NCBI GenBank assembly: GCA_012514775.1 | Contig: JAAYZQ010000399.1 | Span: 1 to 16,142 of the forward strand | DNA: 16,142 nt | Source: Anaerolineaceae bacterium | Lineage (GTDB): Bacteria; Chloroflexota; Anaerolineae; JAAYZQ01 | Direction: 5' to 3' | Part shown: piece after piece, positions 8,065 to 14,406 of the stretch | Position numbering within the stretch: the stretch's first letter is position 1 | Layout: every line of letters begins with the position of its first letter | Translations under genes and position numbers: made by a program | Notes under the pieces: model-generated | Told to the model about the DNA's origin: nothing | Databases searched by the model: none | Seen by the model: only the letters and a program-made list of their open reading frames with translations

Positions 8065-8070
8065 ATTATA
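8065..8070 (-). promoter_or_regulatory. -10 box of the S41 gene promoter
   Basis: TATAAT on the minus strand at 8070-8065. No good -35 box lies at 17 bases; the nearest candidate is TTGCGG (8091-8086) at a short 15-base spacing. The expected start is near 8058, giving an untranslated leader of about 86 bases before ATG 7971. The -10 is perfect, but the promoter as a whole is less certain than the others. Confidence 0.5.
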
Positions 8071-8092
8071 CCGCGCGCCCGAAAGCCGCAAC

Positions 8093-8155
8093 GACTGGAC
8101 TTGGTTGGAAGACCTGAGGGACTGGGTTGGCGAGCGTTGGAGGTGGGTTGGAGGG
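8093..8155 (-). other. C-rich, G-poor stretch, possible Rho utilisation site
   Basis: Directly after the metallophosphoesterase stop (TAG 8158-8156), the minus-strand transcript is strongly C-rich and G-poor (roughly 32 C to 8 G) with repeated CCAAC/CAACC pieces. No hairpin plus T-tract is seen. Such C>G bubbles are typical of Rho-dependent termination, which would separate this gene from the S41 promoter just downstream. Confidence 0.3.
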
Positions 8156-9274
8156 CTAGAGCAGGATCATTTCCACGGTCACCTCCTCGCCACGGACGGT
8201 GACCAGGAGGTAGTGATGCACGGCCTGGGGATGGCCGGCGTAGAGAGGAGAACCGGCGCCGCCGGTGATAAAATAGCTCACACCGTCGCGCTCGCCCTGC
8301 ACGTAGGCGTGGATGTGCCCGGCAAAGACGGTTTCGACTTCCATCTCGGCCATCAGATCCATGATGGCCTCGTTACCAAAGGCCATGATGTGGTCCGTGC
8401 CGTCGGGGTCAAAGGGGGGATGGTGCATAAAGACCATCTTGATGGGCTGCTGCGTGACGGACAGATCTTCCCGCAGCCAGTCAAGCTCGGCCGCGGTCGG
8501 CCCACCGTGGTGCGTGTCGGCCATGACCAGGTGCACCGGGCCCCGGTCGAAGGAGTAGTGGGCGGCCGGGGCCCCGCTGTGGGCCATGTAAAGATCCAGA
8601 TTACCCGCCATGGCGTCGTGGTTGCCCGGCACAGGATAAAAGGGCAGCGAAAAGCCGGCCATCGACTCCTGGAAGATTCGCCACTCCTCCTCGGTCGCCT
8701 CGGGCACCAGGTCGCCGGTGTGCACCAGGAACTCGCTGCCACTTTCGGCGACGGCGGCCAGAACGCCCGCCCAGACCTTCGGGTTGCGGTAGCTGTCGCC
8801 CGCGACGGCAAAGGTAAAGGCGGGCGCCGCAGGCGCGACGGGGTCCGTGGGCCAGGCGGGCGCGCCGTCCGCCGTGGCACTGCCCGGCGAGCGAGCTGCC
8901 GCCCGGAGGACCGGCTGGGCCGCGGCGGGCGTGGGCGAGGGCTCGGCCGGCTCCAGGGGCGGCGCCAGCTCCAGGGCGGGGGTCACCGTGCTGGTGATGG
9001 TCGCGGTCGCGGTAGCGGTAGCGGTGGGCAGGGCGGGGCCCACGACAGGATCGGTAGGCGCCGGGCTGGCACTGGGCGCCGGCGACGGGCTGGGCAGAGA
9101 GGTCGCCGTCGGCCGGGGCCGCGGCGTCCACGTGGGCGGCAGCGTGGGGGCAGGGGCCGCGGGTCCGGGCAGGGCGACGATGATCAGGCTGACGACCATG
9201 CTCAGGACCATGATGACGCTCAGGGTCCAAAGGGCAACCTGGGAAAAGGTTCTCTTTTGCTTGCGCTTGCTCAC
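8156..9274 (-). CDS. membrane-anchored calcineurin-like metallophosphoesterase
   Basis: 372 residues. GTG start at 9274, with AGGAGA about 7 bases upstream. A basic N-terminus (MSKRKQKR) and one membrane helix at 13-35 are followed by a low-complexity Pro/Thr/Ala linker (36-150). The phosphoesterase domain (153-372) then carries AVAGDS (D160), HTGDL (D188), PGNHD (N218, H219), MHHPPF (H284/285) and GHIHAY (H320, H322), the standard two-metal ligand set. In the first block the usual D-x-H is D-S-Y, as in purple acid phosphatase-like or other divergent members. The domain is probably outside the membrane, tethered by the flexible linker, and would hydrolyse phosphate esters; substrate unknown. 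It has its own promoter at 9304-9332 and is followed by a C-rich stretch. Confidence 0.88.
   Translation of the reverse strand: MSKRKQKRTFSQVALWTLSVIMVLSMVVSLIIVALPGPAAPAPTLPPTWTPRPRPTATSLPSPSPAPSASPAPTDPVVGPALPTATATATATITSTVTPALELAPPLEPAEPSPTPAAAQPVLRAAARSPGSATADGAPAWPTDPVAPAAPAFTFAVAGDSYRNPKVWAGVLAAVAESGSEFLVHTGDLVPEATEEEWRIFQESMAGFSLPFYPVPGNHDAMAGNLDLYMAHSGAPAAHYSFDRGPVHLVMADTHHGGPTAAELDWLREDLSVTQQPIKMVFMHHPPFDPDGTDHIMAFGNEAIMDLMAEMEVETVFAGHIHAYVQGERDGVSYFITGGAGSPLYAGHPQAVHHYLLVTVRGEEVTVEMILL
8999..9022. repeat. hexanucleotide tandem repeat in the phosphoesterase linker
   Basis: Four consecutive 6-base units on the plus strand: GGTCGC twice, then GGTAGC twice. They encode the Ala-Thr dipeptide repeat at residues 85-92 of the minus-strand metallophosphoesterase. 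Unit gain or loss keeps the frame and would only change linker length. Confidence 0.8.
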
Positions 9275-9303
9275 ACTGCTTCTCCTGAGTTAAGTACTGG
9301 CCG

Positions 9304-9332
9304 ATTATACCACAGATGGGACCGAGGACCAA
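9304..9332 (-). promoter_or_regulatory. promoter of the metallophosphoesterase gene
   Basis: On the minus strand, -10 TATAAT (9309-9304) and a weaker -35 TTGGTC (9332-9327), spaced by 17 bases. The -35 abuts the acetyltransferase stop codon at 9333. The expected start is near 9297, about 22 bases before GTG 9274. Confidence 0.6.
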
Positions 9333-9815
9333 TCAGCCGCTTTCTCTCCGACCACGGGCCTCGCCGTCGCGCCTTGCGACCGGCTTCTGCAGAATCAAGA
9401 ATGACAGCTCTTCCAACACCTTCACGATTCGAAAGCCCGCCCGCTCGTAGAGCGCCAGGGCATGCTCGTTGGAGCGATGCACGCCCAGCTCCATGGCCTC
9501 CACGCGGCCCTCGTATTCTGCTTCCAGGTCGGCCAGCACCTGCTTGCCTATGCCCTTGCCCTGGAACTCCGGGCGCAGGATCAGGCCGTGCAGGTGCAGG
9601 AGCGCGTCGCGCACCTCGACCCAGTAGAATCCGACCCAGGCGTCCTCCTGGTAGATGCCATAGACCTGGCCCGCCGTGCGGAACAACTGCGCGAACCTGG
9701 CCCGGTCAGCCCCCAGGAGCGACAGGGCCGAATCCAGATAGTCCCCCGACTCGGCAACCATCAACTGGAAGAAATCGTGGAACTGCTCCGGCGCGGCAAG
9801 GCGATAGATCGGCAT
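9333..9815 (-). CDS. GNAT-family N-acetyltransferase
   Basis: 160 residues from ATG 9815, preceded by GGAGAG about 7 bases upstream; the open frame extends further but runs over the promoter. GNAT motif A is LRPEFQGKGIGKQVL at 80-94, with the acetyl-CoA pyrophosphate-binding QGKGIG. Motif B follows as ELGVHRSNEHALALYERAGF at 109-128. The residues before these (MPIYRLAAPE) begin the first strand. The enzyme transfers an acetyl group from acetyl-CoA to an amine; the substrate cannot be told. The C-terminal 16 residues are basic and probably disordered. It is transcribed on its own from a promoter overlapped by an inverted repeat (9888-9913), which suggests repression. The next gene (metallophosphoesterase) has a separate promoter. 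Confidence 0.87.
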   Translation of the reverse strand: MPIYRLAAPEQFHDFFQLMVAESGDYLDSALSLLGADRARFAQLFRTAGQVYGIYQEDAWVGFYWVEVRDALLHLHGLILRPEFQGKGIGKQVLADLEAEYEGRVEAMELGVHRSNEHALALYERAGFRIVKVLEELSFLILQKPVARRDGEARGRRESG

Positions 9816-9887
9816 GTAGCACTCTCCGGTGACCGGCGGTTTTGCACGAGTATGCGTCCGAATCCGGGCGGCCGCCCGCCCGTTCTC

Positions 9888-9913
9888 CCCGGGCATGATA
9901 GCATGCGCCCGGG
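9888..9913. promoter_or_regulatory. inverted repeat, candidate operator of the acetyltransferase
   Basis: Left arm CCCGGGCATG (9888-9897), centre ATAG, right arm CATG-CG-CCCGGG (9902-9913). The arms are exact inverted copies apart from a two-base bulge (CG). The element covers the -10 box (9895-9900) and most of the spacer of the minus-strand promoter, the usual place for a repressor site. The binding protein is not known. Confidence 0.4.
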
Positions 9914-9923
9914 TGCAATGCAA
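9895..9923 (-). promoter_or_regulatory. promoter of the GNAT acetyltransferase gene
   Basis: On the minus strand, -10 TATCAT (9900-9895) and -35 TTGCAT (9923-9918), spaced by 17 bases. The expected start is near 9888, leaving a leader of about 72 bases before ATG 9815. It is overlapped by the inverted repeat at 9888-9913. Confidence 0.5.
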
Positions 9924-10119
9924 GTTCTGTCGGTCGGCGGGTATGCTTGACCCCGCCGCAATCCCTGATCCATCTGCACGGCCCGGTACAAGCCGCGTTT
10001 CTTCTTCCTGCCACTGCTCGTGTCGCCGGATTGTTATCCGGCGCGAGCACATGTGATGATGCGGGCCGGTGCGTCGTACCGGTGACCTGGACAGGACCCT
10101 GGATCCATCTGGCTCCCAA

Positions 10120-10149
10120 CTGGCAAAAAAGGCTCAAGTAAGCTACAAT
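10120..10149 (+). promoter_or_regulatory. promoter of the zinc-ribbon protein gene
   Basis: -35 CTGGCA (10120-10125) and -10 TACAAT (10144-10149), spaced by 18 bases. The expected start is near 10156, about 40 bases before ATG 10195. The leader is purine-rich (GAGGGAGAGGGGAAAGGG) and provides the ribosome site. Confidence 0.45.
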
Positions 10150-10194
10150 AAGCCGATTCGGAAGAGCCCGCGAGGGAGAGGGGAAAGGGATACG

Positions 10195-11124
10195 ATGAAC
10201 TGCTCGAATTGTGGAGCCTACCTGGGAGAGGAGGATGCCTTCTGCGGCGAGTGCGGCCAGCCGGTCGTGCGCCAGGCTCAGGCCGGGCCCAGCCCCGAGG
10301 ACGTGCGAGACCAGGAAACCGAGCTGCTGCCGTCAATGCCGCCCAGCGTGGCGGCGGCCCCGCCGGCCAGGCCACCCGCCAGGGTGAGCAGCCGCCGCTG
10401 GCCATTGATCGCCGGGTTGGCCGCAGCCGGGCTCGGCCTGTGCATCTGCGTCGCGGCCCTCGCCATGCTGCTCCTCGCCCAGACGGCCGGGACTCCAACC
10501 GCCGTCGTGGAGCTGCCTGCCCGGACGGTGGTGGCGGCTTCAGCTACCACCGTGGAGCTGCCTGCCGGCGCGTCCCTCTACGAGGAGAGCTTTGACGCGC
10601 CAGGCGGCTGGGACGAGTACGACGACGAGGACACGTGGGCCGCCTATGCCGGGGGCGGCTATCGTCTCGGCATCAGGCGCGCCGACTATGTCACGTGGGG
10701 CAATCCCGAGGATCTGCCCGAGTTCTCTGATTTTAGCATCGAGGTGGACGCCCGGCAGGTAGAGGGTCCCCTGGACAACAACCTGGGCGTCCTGGTGCGG
10801 TACCAGGGCGACGACGACAACTTTTACTGGTTCCAGATCAGCAGCGATGGTTATTTCGCCATCGATCTGATGCAGGCCGGCGAGTGGGTGACCCTCGTCT
10901 CCTGGGAGGCGTCGACGGCGATCCGGCAGGGACTCGACGTGGTGAACCGCCTCAGGGTCGAGTGCGAGGGCAGCCGGTTCGCTTTTGCCGTGAATGGCAC
11001 CGACCTGGCCACGATCACCGACGCCACCCTGAGCACCGGCAGCATCGGGCTGGCGGCCGGCACCTTTGGCGAGCCCGGCGTCGTCGTCGAATTCGACAAC
11101 CTGGTGGTTCGGGAACTACAATAA
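10195..11124 (+). CDS. zinc-ribbon, single-pass membrane protein with LamG-like domain
   Basis: 309 residues from ATG 10195, preceded by a purine-rich ribosome site. A short N-terminal zinc ribbon has two CxxC knuckles (C3-C6 and C17-C20: NCSNCG and FCGECG). A Pro/Ala-rich linker leads to one transmembrane helix at about 70-96. The outer part begins near residue 127 (SLYEESFDAPGGWD). It resembles the concanavalin/LamG-like beta-sandwich of glycan-binding and DUF1080-type domains, with FSIEVDARQVEG, LGVLVRYQGDDDNFYWFQIS and IGLAAGTFGEPGVVVEFDNL. The zinc ribbon would lie in the cytoplasm and the sandwich outside, suggesting a sensor or surface-binding role, but no function is established. It stands alone and converges on prs, with 24 bases between the stops. 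Confidence 0.82.
   Translation: MNCSNCGAYLGEEDAFCGECGQPVVRQAQAGPSPEDVRDQETELLPSMPPSVAAAPPARPPARVSSRRWPLIAGLAAAGLGLCICVAALAMLLLAQTAGTPTAVVELPARTVVAASATTVELPAGASLYEESFDAPGGWDEYDDEDTWAAYAGGGYRLGIRRADYVTWGNPEDLPEFSDFSIEVDARQVEGPLDNNLGVLVRYQGDDDNFYWFQISSDGYFAIDLMQAGEWVTLVSWEASTAIRQGLDVVNRLRVECEGSRFAFAVNGTDLATITDATLSTGSIGLAAGTFGEPGVVVEFDNLVVRELQ
10506..10566. repeat. 16-base direct repeat in the zinc-ribbon gene
   Basis: CGTGGAGCTGCCTGCC occurs at 10506-10520+1 and again at 10551-10566, exactly 45 bases (15 codons) apart and in frame. Each copy encodes VELPA in the segment linking the membrane helix to the outer domain. Slippage between the copies would delete or add 15 codons without a frameshift. 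Confidence 0.75.
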
Positions 11125-11148
11125 GGGGCCTGCCCGGGGCGGATCCCG

Positions 11149-12264
11149 TCAGTAGCCCTCGCGGTCGACGGGGGGCAGGTTGCCCACCGCGCGCAGCGTC
11201 TGAAAGATCCAGCCCACGCTTTGCTGGGTGTGGATGCGCCAGATGGCCTGGGCCAGGATGCGGGACGAGGTCACGATCTCGATGGCGCCGCCGGCCACCT
11301 CGAAGGAGACGGCCGTCGTGTCAGACAGCACCAGGCTCTTCAGGGGAGAGGACCGCAGCAGATCCAGGGCCTCGGCCGTAAAGTCGGCGTGCACCGCGGC
11401 GGCGTGAACCTCCTTCGCTCCCCGCTCCAGCAGCCGCTCCACGACCTGCACGATGGTCCCGCCCGATTGGATCATGTCGTCGTAAATGACCGCCGGCCGG
11501 CCCTCCACGTCGCCCACCATGTCGATGACCGTCGGCTCGTTCTTGGGCGTGCGCCGCTTGAAGGCAATGGCCATCTCGTCGCGGGCGATGAGATGCTCCA
11601 GGCCGATCTTGAGCTGGTCGCGAAACTCGGTCGCGCGGGCAACTCCGCCGGCATCCGGCGAGACGACGACGGCCTCCTGCCGGTCCAGGCGGTCGCGAAA
11701 GTGAGAGGCCATGAGAAAGGCCATGCGCATGTGGTCCACGGGAATGTCGAAAAAGCCCTCGATGGCCGGCGTGTGCAGGTCCACGGTCAGCACCCTGTCT
11801 GCGCCGGCCACGGTGATGAGGTTGGCCACCAGCTTGGCCGTGATGGGCTCGTGGCCCCGCTTTTTCTTCTCCTGCTTGGCATAGGCCACGTAGGGCACCA
11901 CGGCTGTGATGCGCCCGGCCGACGCCCGGCGGGCGGCGTCGATCATGACCAGCAGCTCCATCAGGCTGTCGTTTATGGATTGATAGGTGCAGTACTGGTC
12001 TTCGCTCGTCGGGGTAAAGCCAAAGGACCGGCAGGGCCTCTGCATGGGTCCGTGGAGCGATTGGCAGATGGGCTGGATGATGAAAACGTCGGTGCCCCGG
12101 ACGACGCAATCGAGGTCGACCTTGACCTCACCGTCGTCGAACCGGGTTACCTGCGTGCTCTCGATCACCTGCCCCAGTTCGGCGGCAATCTGTTTCGCCA
12201 GGAGAGGGTTCGCGTTGCCGGCCATGAGCTTGAGCTCGCCATATTGTCGTCTCTGATCTGTCAT
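11149..12264 (-). CDS. prs: ribose-phosphate pyrophosphokinase (PRPP synthetase) with insertions
   Basis: 371 residues against about 315 in typical Prs. ATG 12264 has GAGGAG upstream and overlaps the LOG-like stop as ATGA. Prs makes PRPP from ribose 5-phosphate and ATP for nucleotide, His and Trp synthesis. Core features are present: TRFDDGEVKVDL (40-51), flexible-loop region PYVAYAKQEKKKRGHEPITAK (124-144), metal/PRPP signature VDLHTPAIEGFFDIPVDH (161-178), VSPDAGGVARA (201-211), and PRPP loop VIYDDMIQSGGTIV (259-272). Compared with B. subtilis Prs there is a 27-residue insertion at 70-96 (three nearby Cys: 67, 78, 92), about 9 extra residues near 220-229, and a longer C-terminus. Last gene of the amidohydrolase-thpR-LOG operon; no terminator is seen after it. 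Confidence 0.93.
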   Translation of the reverse strand: MTDQRRQYGELKLMAGNANPLLAKQIAAELGQVIESTQVTRFDDGEVKVDLDCVVRGTDVFIIQPICQSLHGPMQRPCRSFGFTPTSEDQYCTYQSINDSLMELLVMIDAARRASAGRITAVVPYVAYAKQEKKKRGHEPITAKLVANLITVAGADRVLTVDLHTPAIEGFFDIPVDHMRMAFLMASHFRDRLDRQEAVVVSPDAGGVARATEFRDQLKIGLEHLIARDEMAIAFKRRTPKNEPTVIDMVGDVEGRPAVIYDDMIQSGGTIVQVVERLLERGAKEVHAAAVHADFTAEALDLLRSSPLKSLVLSDTTAVSFEVAGGAIEIVTSSRILAQAIWRIHTQQSVGWIFQTLRAVGNLPPVDREGY

Positions 12265-12773
12265 CTTGACTCCTCGGCCCGCAACAGCTCCAGGGCCAGT
12301 TCTACAGCCTCTTCGGGGGTCCGGGCAACGCGCACAGCGCCCGCGGGCTTGCCGCCCTGGTGCAACTCCCACGTTTCAAGGCCGACGACCGGCTTGCCCA
12401 TCTTGAGGGCCAGGCCGATCTCGGATAGGGTACCGTAGCCGCCGCTGACTGCAATGACCGCCCCGGCCGTACGGACGACGACGGCGTTGCGCGCTTCGCC
12501 CAGGCCGGTGACGATGGGAATGTCGACGTAGGGATTCGCCTCGCCGCGATGGATGCCGGGCAAGATGCCCACCGTTGTGCCGCCCCGAGACCGGGCCCCA
12601 CGGCAGGCGGCCTCCATGACACCGCCGCGCCCGCCACAGACGAGGACGGCCCCCCGCCGCCCGATCTCGCGGCCGACGGCCTCGGCCAGGGCGGCCACCC
12701 GATCGTCGCAGCTCGCCGAGCCCACGACGGCCAGGAACGCACCGCGGGCCGGGGACACGGTCCTCTCGTCCAT
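12261..12773 (-). CDS. LOG-like / TIGR00725 family protein
   Basis: 170 residues, ATG 12773. The Rossmann-like nucleotide-binding fold shows VVGSAS (16-21), VLVCGGRGGVMEAACRGA (43-60), GILPG (69-73), then SGGYGTLSEIGLALKMGKPVVGL (110-131, key residues GGYGT and E118). The last block corresponds to PGGxGTxxE of the LOG/lysine decarboxylase-like family. Characterised LOG proteins are phosphoribohydrolases, splitting nucleoside 5'-monophosphates to base and ribose 5-phosphate. The TIGR00725 branch, which this resembles most, is less well characterised, and some relatives are DprA-like. It starts 3 bases after the thpR stop with only a weak GGGG ribosome site, and overlaps prs. The pairing with prs would make sense if it yields ribose 5-phosphate, but this is an inference. 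Confidence 0.83.
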   Translation of the reverse strand: MDERTVSPARGAFLAVVGSASCDDRVAALAEAVGREIGRRGAVLVCGGRGGVMEAACRGARSRGGTTVGILPGIHRGEANPYVDIPIVTGLGEARNAVVVRTAGAVIAVSGGYGTLSEIGLALKMGKPVVGLETWELHQGGKPAGAVRVARTPEEAVELALELLRAEESR

Positions 12774-12776
12774 CCC

Positions 12777-13364
12777 CTACCCGCGACCCAGGCCGGCCTC
12801 AGAGAGCGTGGTATAGACAGCGCCCGAGGGGCGCAAATCGCTCTTGATAAAGGACACCGTCGACACCGCCATCTCGCCCAGATCTCCCGTGGTCGTAGCG
12901 GCGACCACCTGGCCCACGCGGCGCGCGTCGCCGGACGACGCCCCGCGCTGCACGCGGCCCAGGGTCAGGTGGGGGTGAAAGGGGCGCTTTTCGATGGGAA
13001 AGCCCAGGGGCGATACCTCGCTTTCCACGGCATTCCTCAGGCGCAGCAGGGCGCCCGACGCCTCCTCCAGGCCCACCCACACCACGCGCGGCTGCCGGGT
13101 ATTGGGAAAACAGCCGACACCGCCGGCCGAGATGGTGAAAGGCTCCGCCGTGGCCGCCGCACGGGTCAGGGCGCGCTGGATCGCGTCCAACTGCTCTCGG
13201 GGCGTGTCGCCGAGGAACTTCAGGGTAAGGTGGATGCCCTGGGGCTGCACCCAGCGCACGCTTCCCCGGCCAAGCTCGCCGCGCAGCCGGTCCTGCAAGT
13301 CGCCCAGGTTCGCCCGCAGCTCGGGGCTCAGGTCGATGGCGATAAAGGTGCGGAGCGTGGTCAT
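12777..13364 (-). CDS. thpR: RNA 2',3'-cyclic phosphodiesterase (2'-5' RNA ligase family)
   Basis: 195 residues, a normal length. ATG 13364 has a strong GGAGGAGGGGAG upstream and overlaps the amidohydrolase stop as ATGA. The two catalytic HxTx motifs of the 2H phosphoesterase superfamily are HLTLKFLG (H45, T47) and HPHLTLGRV (H132, T134). The start MTTLRTFIAIDLSPELR is typical of ThpR. The family opens 2',3'-cyclic phosphates at RNA ends and can ligate tRNA halves in vitro through 2'-5' linkages; its cellular role is unsettled. It sits in an operon with a LOG-like protein and prs, which hints at RNA- or nucleotide-fragment turnover. Confidence 0.93.
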   Translation of the reverse strand: MTTLRTFIAIDLSPELRANLGDLQDRLRGELGRGSVRWVQPQGIHLTLKFLGDTPREQLDAIQRALTRAAATAEPFTISAGGVGCFPNTRQPRVVWVGLEEASGALLRLRNAVESEVSPLGFPIEKRPFHPHLTLGRVQRGASSGDARRVGQVVAATTTGDLGEMAVSTVSFIKSDLRPSGAVYTTLSEAGLGRG

Positions 13365-14278
13365 GCTCTCCCCTCCTCCTGGGTCGTTCCCCCGACCTCG
13401 CTTCTGACCGTCGCCCCGTCGCCCGCCGGCGGGCGCTGGTTGCCCAGCTTGAGCACGCGCCAGGCGTTGCCGCCCAACATCCGCAGCAGGGTGGCGGTGG
13501 GCATGCGGACCGCGCGCATGCGGCGGATGACGCGCTGGGGCGTGAGCAGGGGAAAGTCGGTGGCAAAGAGGACCTTGCCCGGAGCCCAGCGAGCGGCCAG
13601 TTGAAAGATGTCGTCCTGGTAAAGGTAGAGGCTGGCCGCGGTGTCGTAATAGACGTTGTGCATCAAGCGGGAGATTTCGGGCATCAGCTCGTAAAAGATG
13701 GTGCCCCCGCCCCAGTGCCCGCAGACGAGGGTGGCCCGGGGAAAGAGGCGGGCAAAGCGGATGACCTCGTCTGGCGTGACGCTGCCCTTGCCGGGGTACA
13801 GGTGGCCCACCGGCTCGCTGCAATGGGTCAGAAGCAGCATGTCGTGGGCCATGGCCGCCTCTACCACGGGAGCCATGGATTTTTCCTCGTCCAGGCGATA
13901 GCCCTGGCCGTCGGGCATCAACTCGCCTATGCCGCGCAGCCCGGCGGCGGCACAACGCTCGATTTCGCGGACGGCTTCGGCCCTCGCCGCGGGATTGACG
14001 ATGCAAAAGCCCACGAGCCGATCGGGAAAGCGGGCCACTGACTCGATGACATAGTCGTTATCCTGGCGGCAGAGGTCCATGTCGCGCCAGCCAAAGCCAA
14101 AGACCACGGCCTGGGTCACACCCGCGGTGTCCATGGCGGCGATCAGCTCCTCTGCCGAGCTGAGCCGCGCCTGGGGATTGGCGTACAGGTCGCGAAACCA
14201 GGCATCGCGAACCAGGTACTCATCGCGCCTCTCGATGATCTTGGGCGCCGTGATGTGGGTGTGAAAGTCAATGATCAC
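13361..14278 (-). CDS. amidohydrolase 2-family TIM-barrel metal hydrolase
   Basis: 305 residues. GTG 14278 has GGGAGGT about 6 bases upstream; no ATG is available nearby. The family motifs are DFHTH (H6, H8) at the first strand, THCSE (H152), GHWGGG (H188), NVYYDTA (208-214) and FATDFP (D241). These are the metal ligands and catalytic Asp of Amidohydro_2 (PF04909) proteins, which include decarboxylases and lactone or amide hydrolases. The exact reaction is unknown. The last 25 residues (from about 281) look disordered. It is the first gene of the operon amidohydrolase-thpR-LOG-prs, with promoter at 14298-14326, and overlaps thpR by ATGA. Confidence 0.87.
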   Translation of the reverse strand: MIIDFHTHITAPKIIERRDEYLVRDAWFRDLYANPQARLSSAEELIAAMDTAGVTQAVVFGFGWRDMDLCRQDNDYVIESVARFPDRLVGFCIVNPAARAEAVREIERCAAAGLRGIGELMPDGQGYRLDEEKSMAPVVEAAMAHDMLLLTHCSEPVGHLYPGKGSVTPDEVIRFARLFPRATLVCGHWGGGTIFYELMPEISRLMHNVYYDTAASLYLYQDDIFQLAARWAPGKVLFATDFPLLTPQRVIRRMRAVRMPTATLLRMLGGNAWRVLKLGNQRPPAGDGATVRSEVGGTTQEEGRA

Positions 14279-14297
14279 CGGTTGACCTCCCGCCGGG

Positions 14298-14326
14298 ATT
14301 ATAACACAACGGGGTGCAAAGGTAAA
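14298..14326 (-). promoter_or_regulatory. promoter of the amidohydrolase-thpR-LOG-prs operon
   Basis: On the minus strand, -10 TATAAT (14303-14298) and -35 TTTACC (14326-14321), spaced by 17 bases. The expected start is near 14291, so the leader is only about 12 bases and contains the GGGAGG ribosome site. Confidence 0.6.
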
Positions 14327-14406
14327 GGGGCGGGGCTAGTCGCGGCGGGCAATGGCGTTTGGGCCCGGCAGCGCGTACCCCTGGGTTAGTGTCAAATGCG
14401 TTCGGT

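Larger units (their letters stand above)
9816..10194. other. divergent intergenic control region
   Basis: 379 bases between the acetyltransferase (minus) and the zinc-ribbon gene (plus), with no gene seen. It holds both promoters, an inverted repeat over the minus promoter, and a CCGGT-G-ACCGG palindrome (9826-9836) next to the acetyltransferase ribosome site. CCGGTGACC recurs at 10079-10087. CCCTGATCCATCTG (9963-9976) recurs with one extra G at 10097-10111. Confidence 0.6.

Noticed and set aside
7972..8091. N-terminal extension of the S41 protein by 40 residues
   Set aside because: It would place the start upstream of the TATAAT box at 8065-8070. The ATG at 7971 has GGAGG at good spacing and is followed by a normal membrane anchor.
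7793..9832. Plus-strand open frame of 679 codons
   Set aside because: Antisense to the S41, phosphoesterase and acetyltransferase genes, with low-complexity Arg/Gly/Pro composition. It also crosses three minus-strand promoters.
9816..10052. N-terminal extension of the acetyltransferase by 79 residues
   Set aside because: It covers the promoter and inverted repeat and looks like non-coding translation. ATG 9815 has GGAGAG and starts at the first strand of the GNAT fold.
14279..14406. CGGGC/GCCCG inverted repeat near 14346-14367 as a terminator
   Set aside because: The loop is 12 bases, the stem is 5 base pairs and no T-tract follows on the minus strand.
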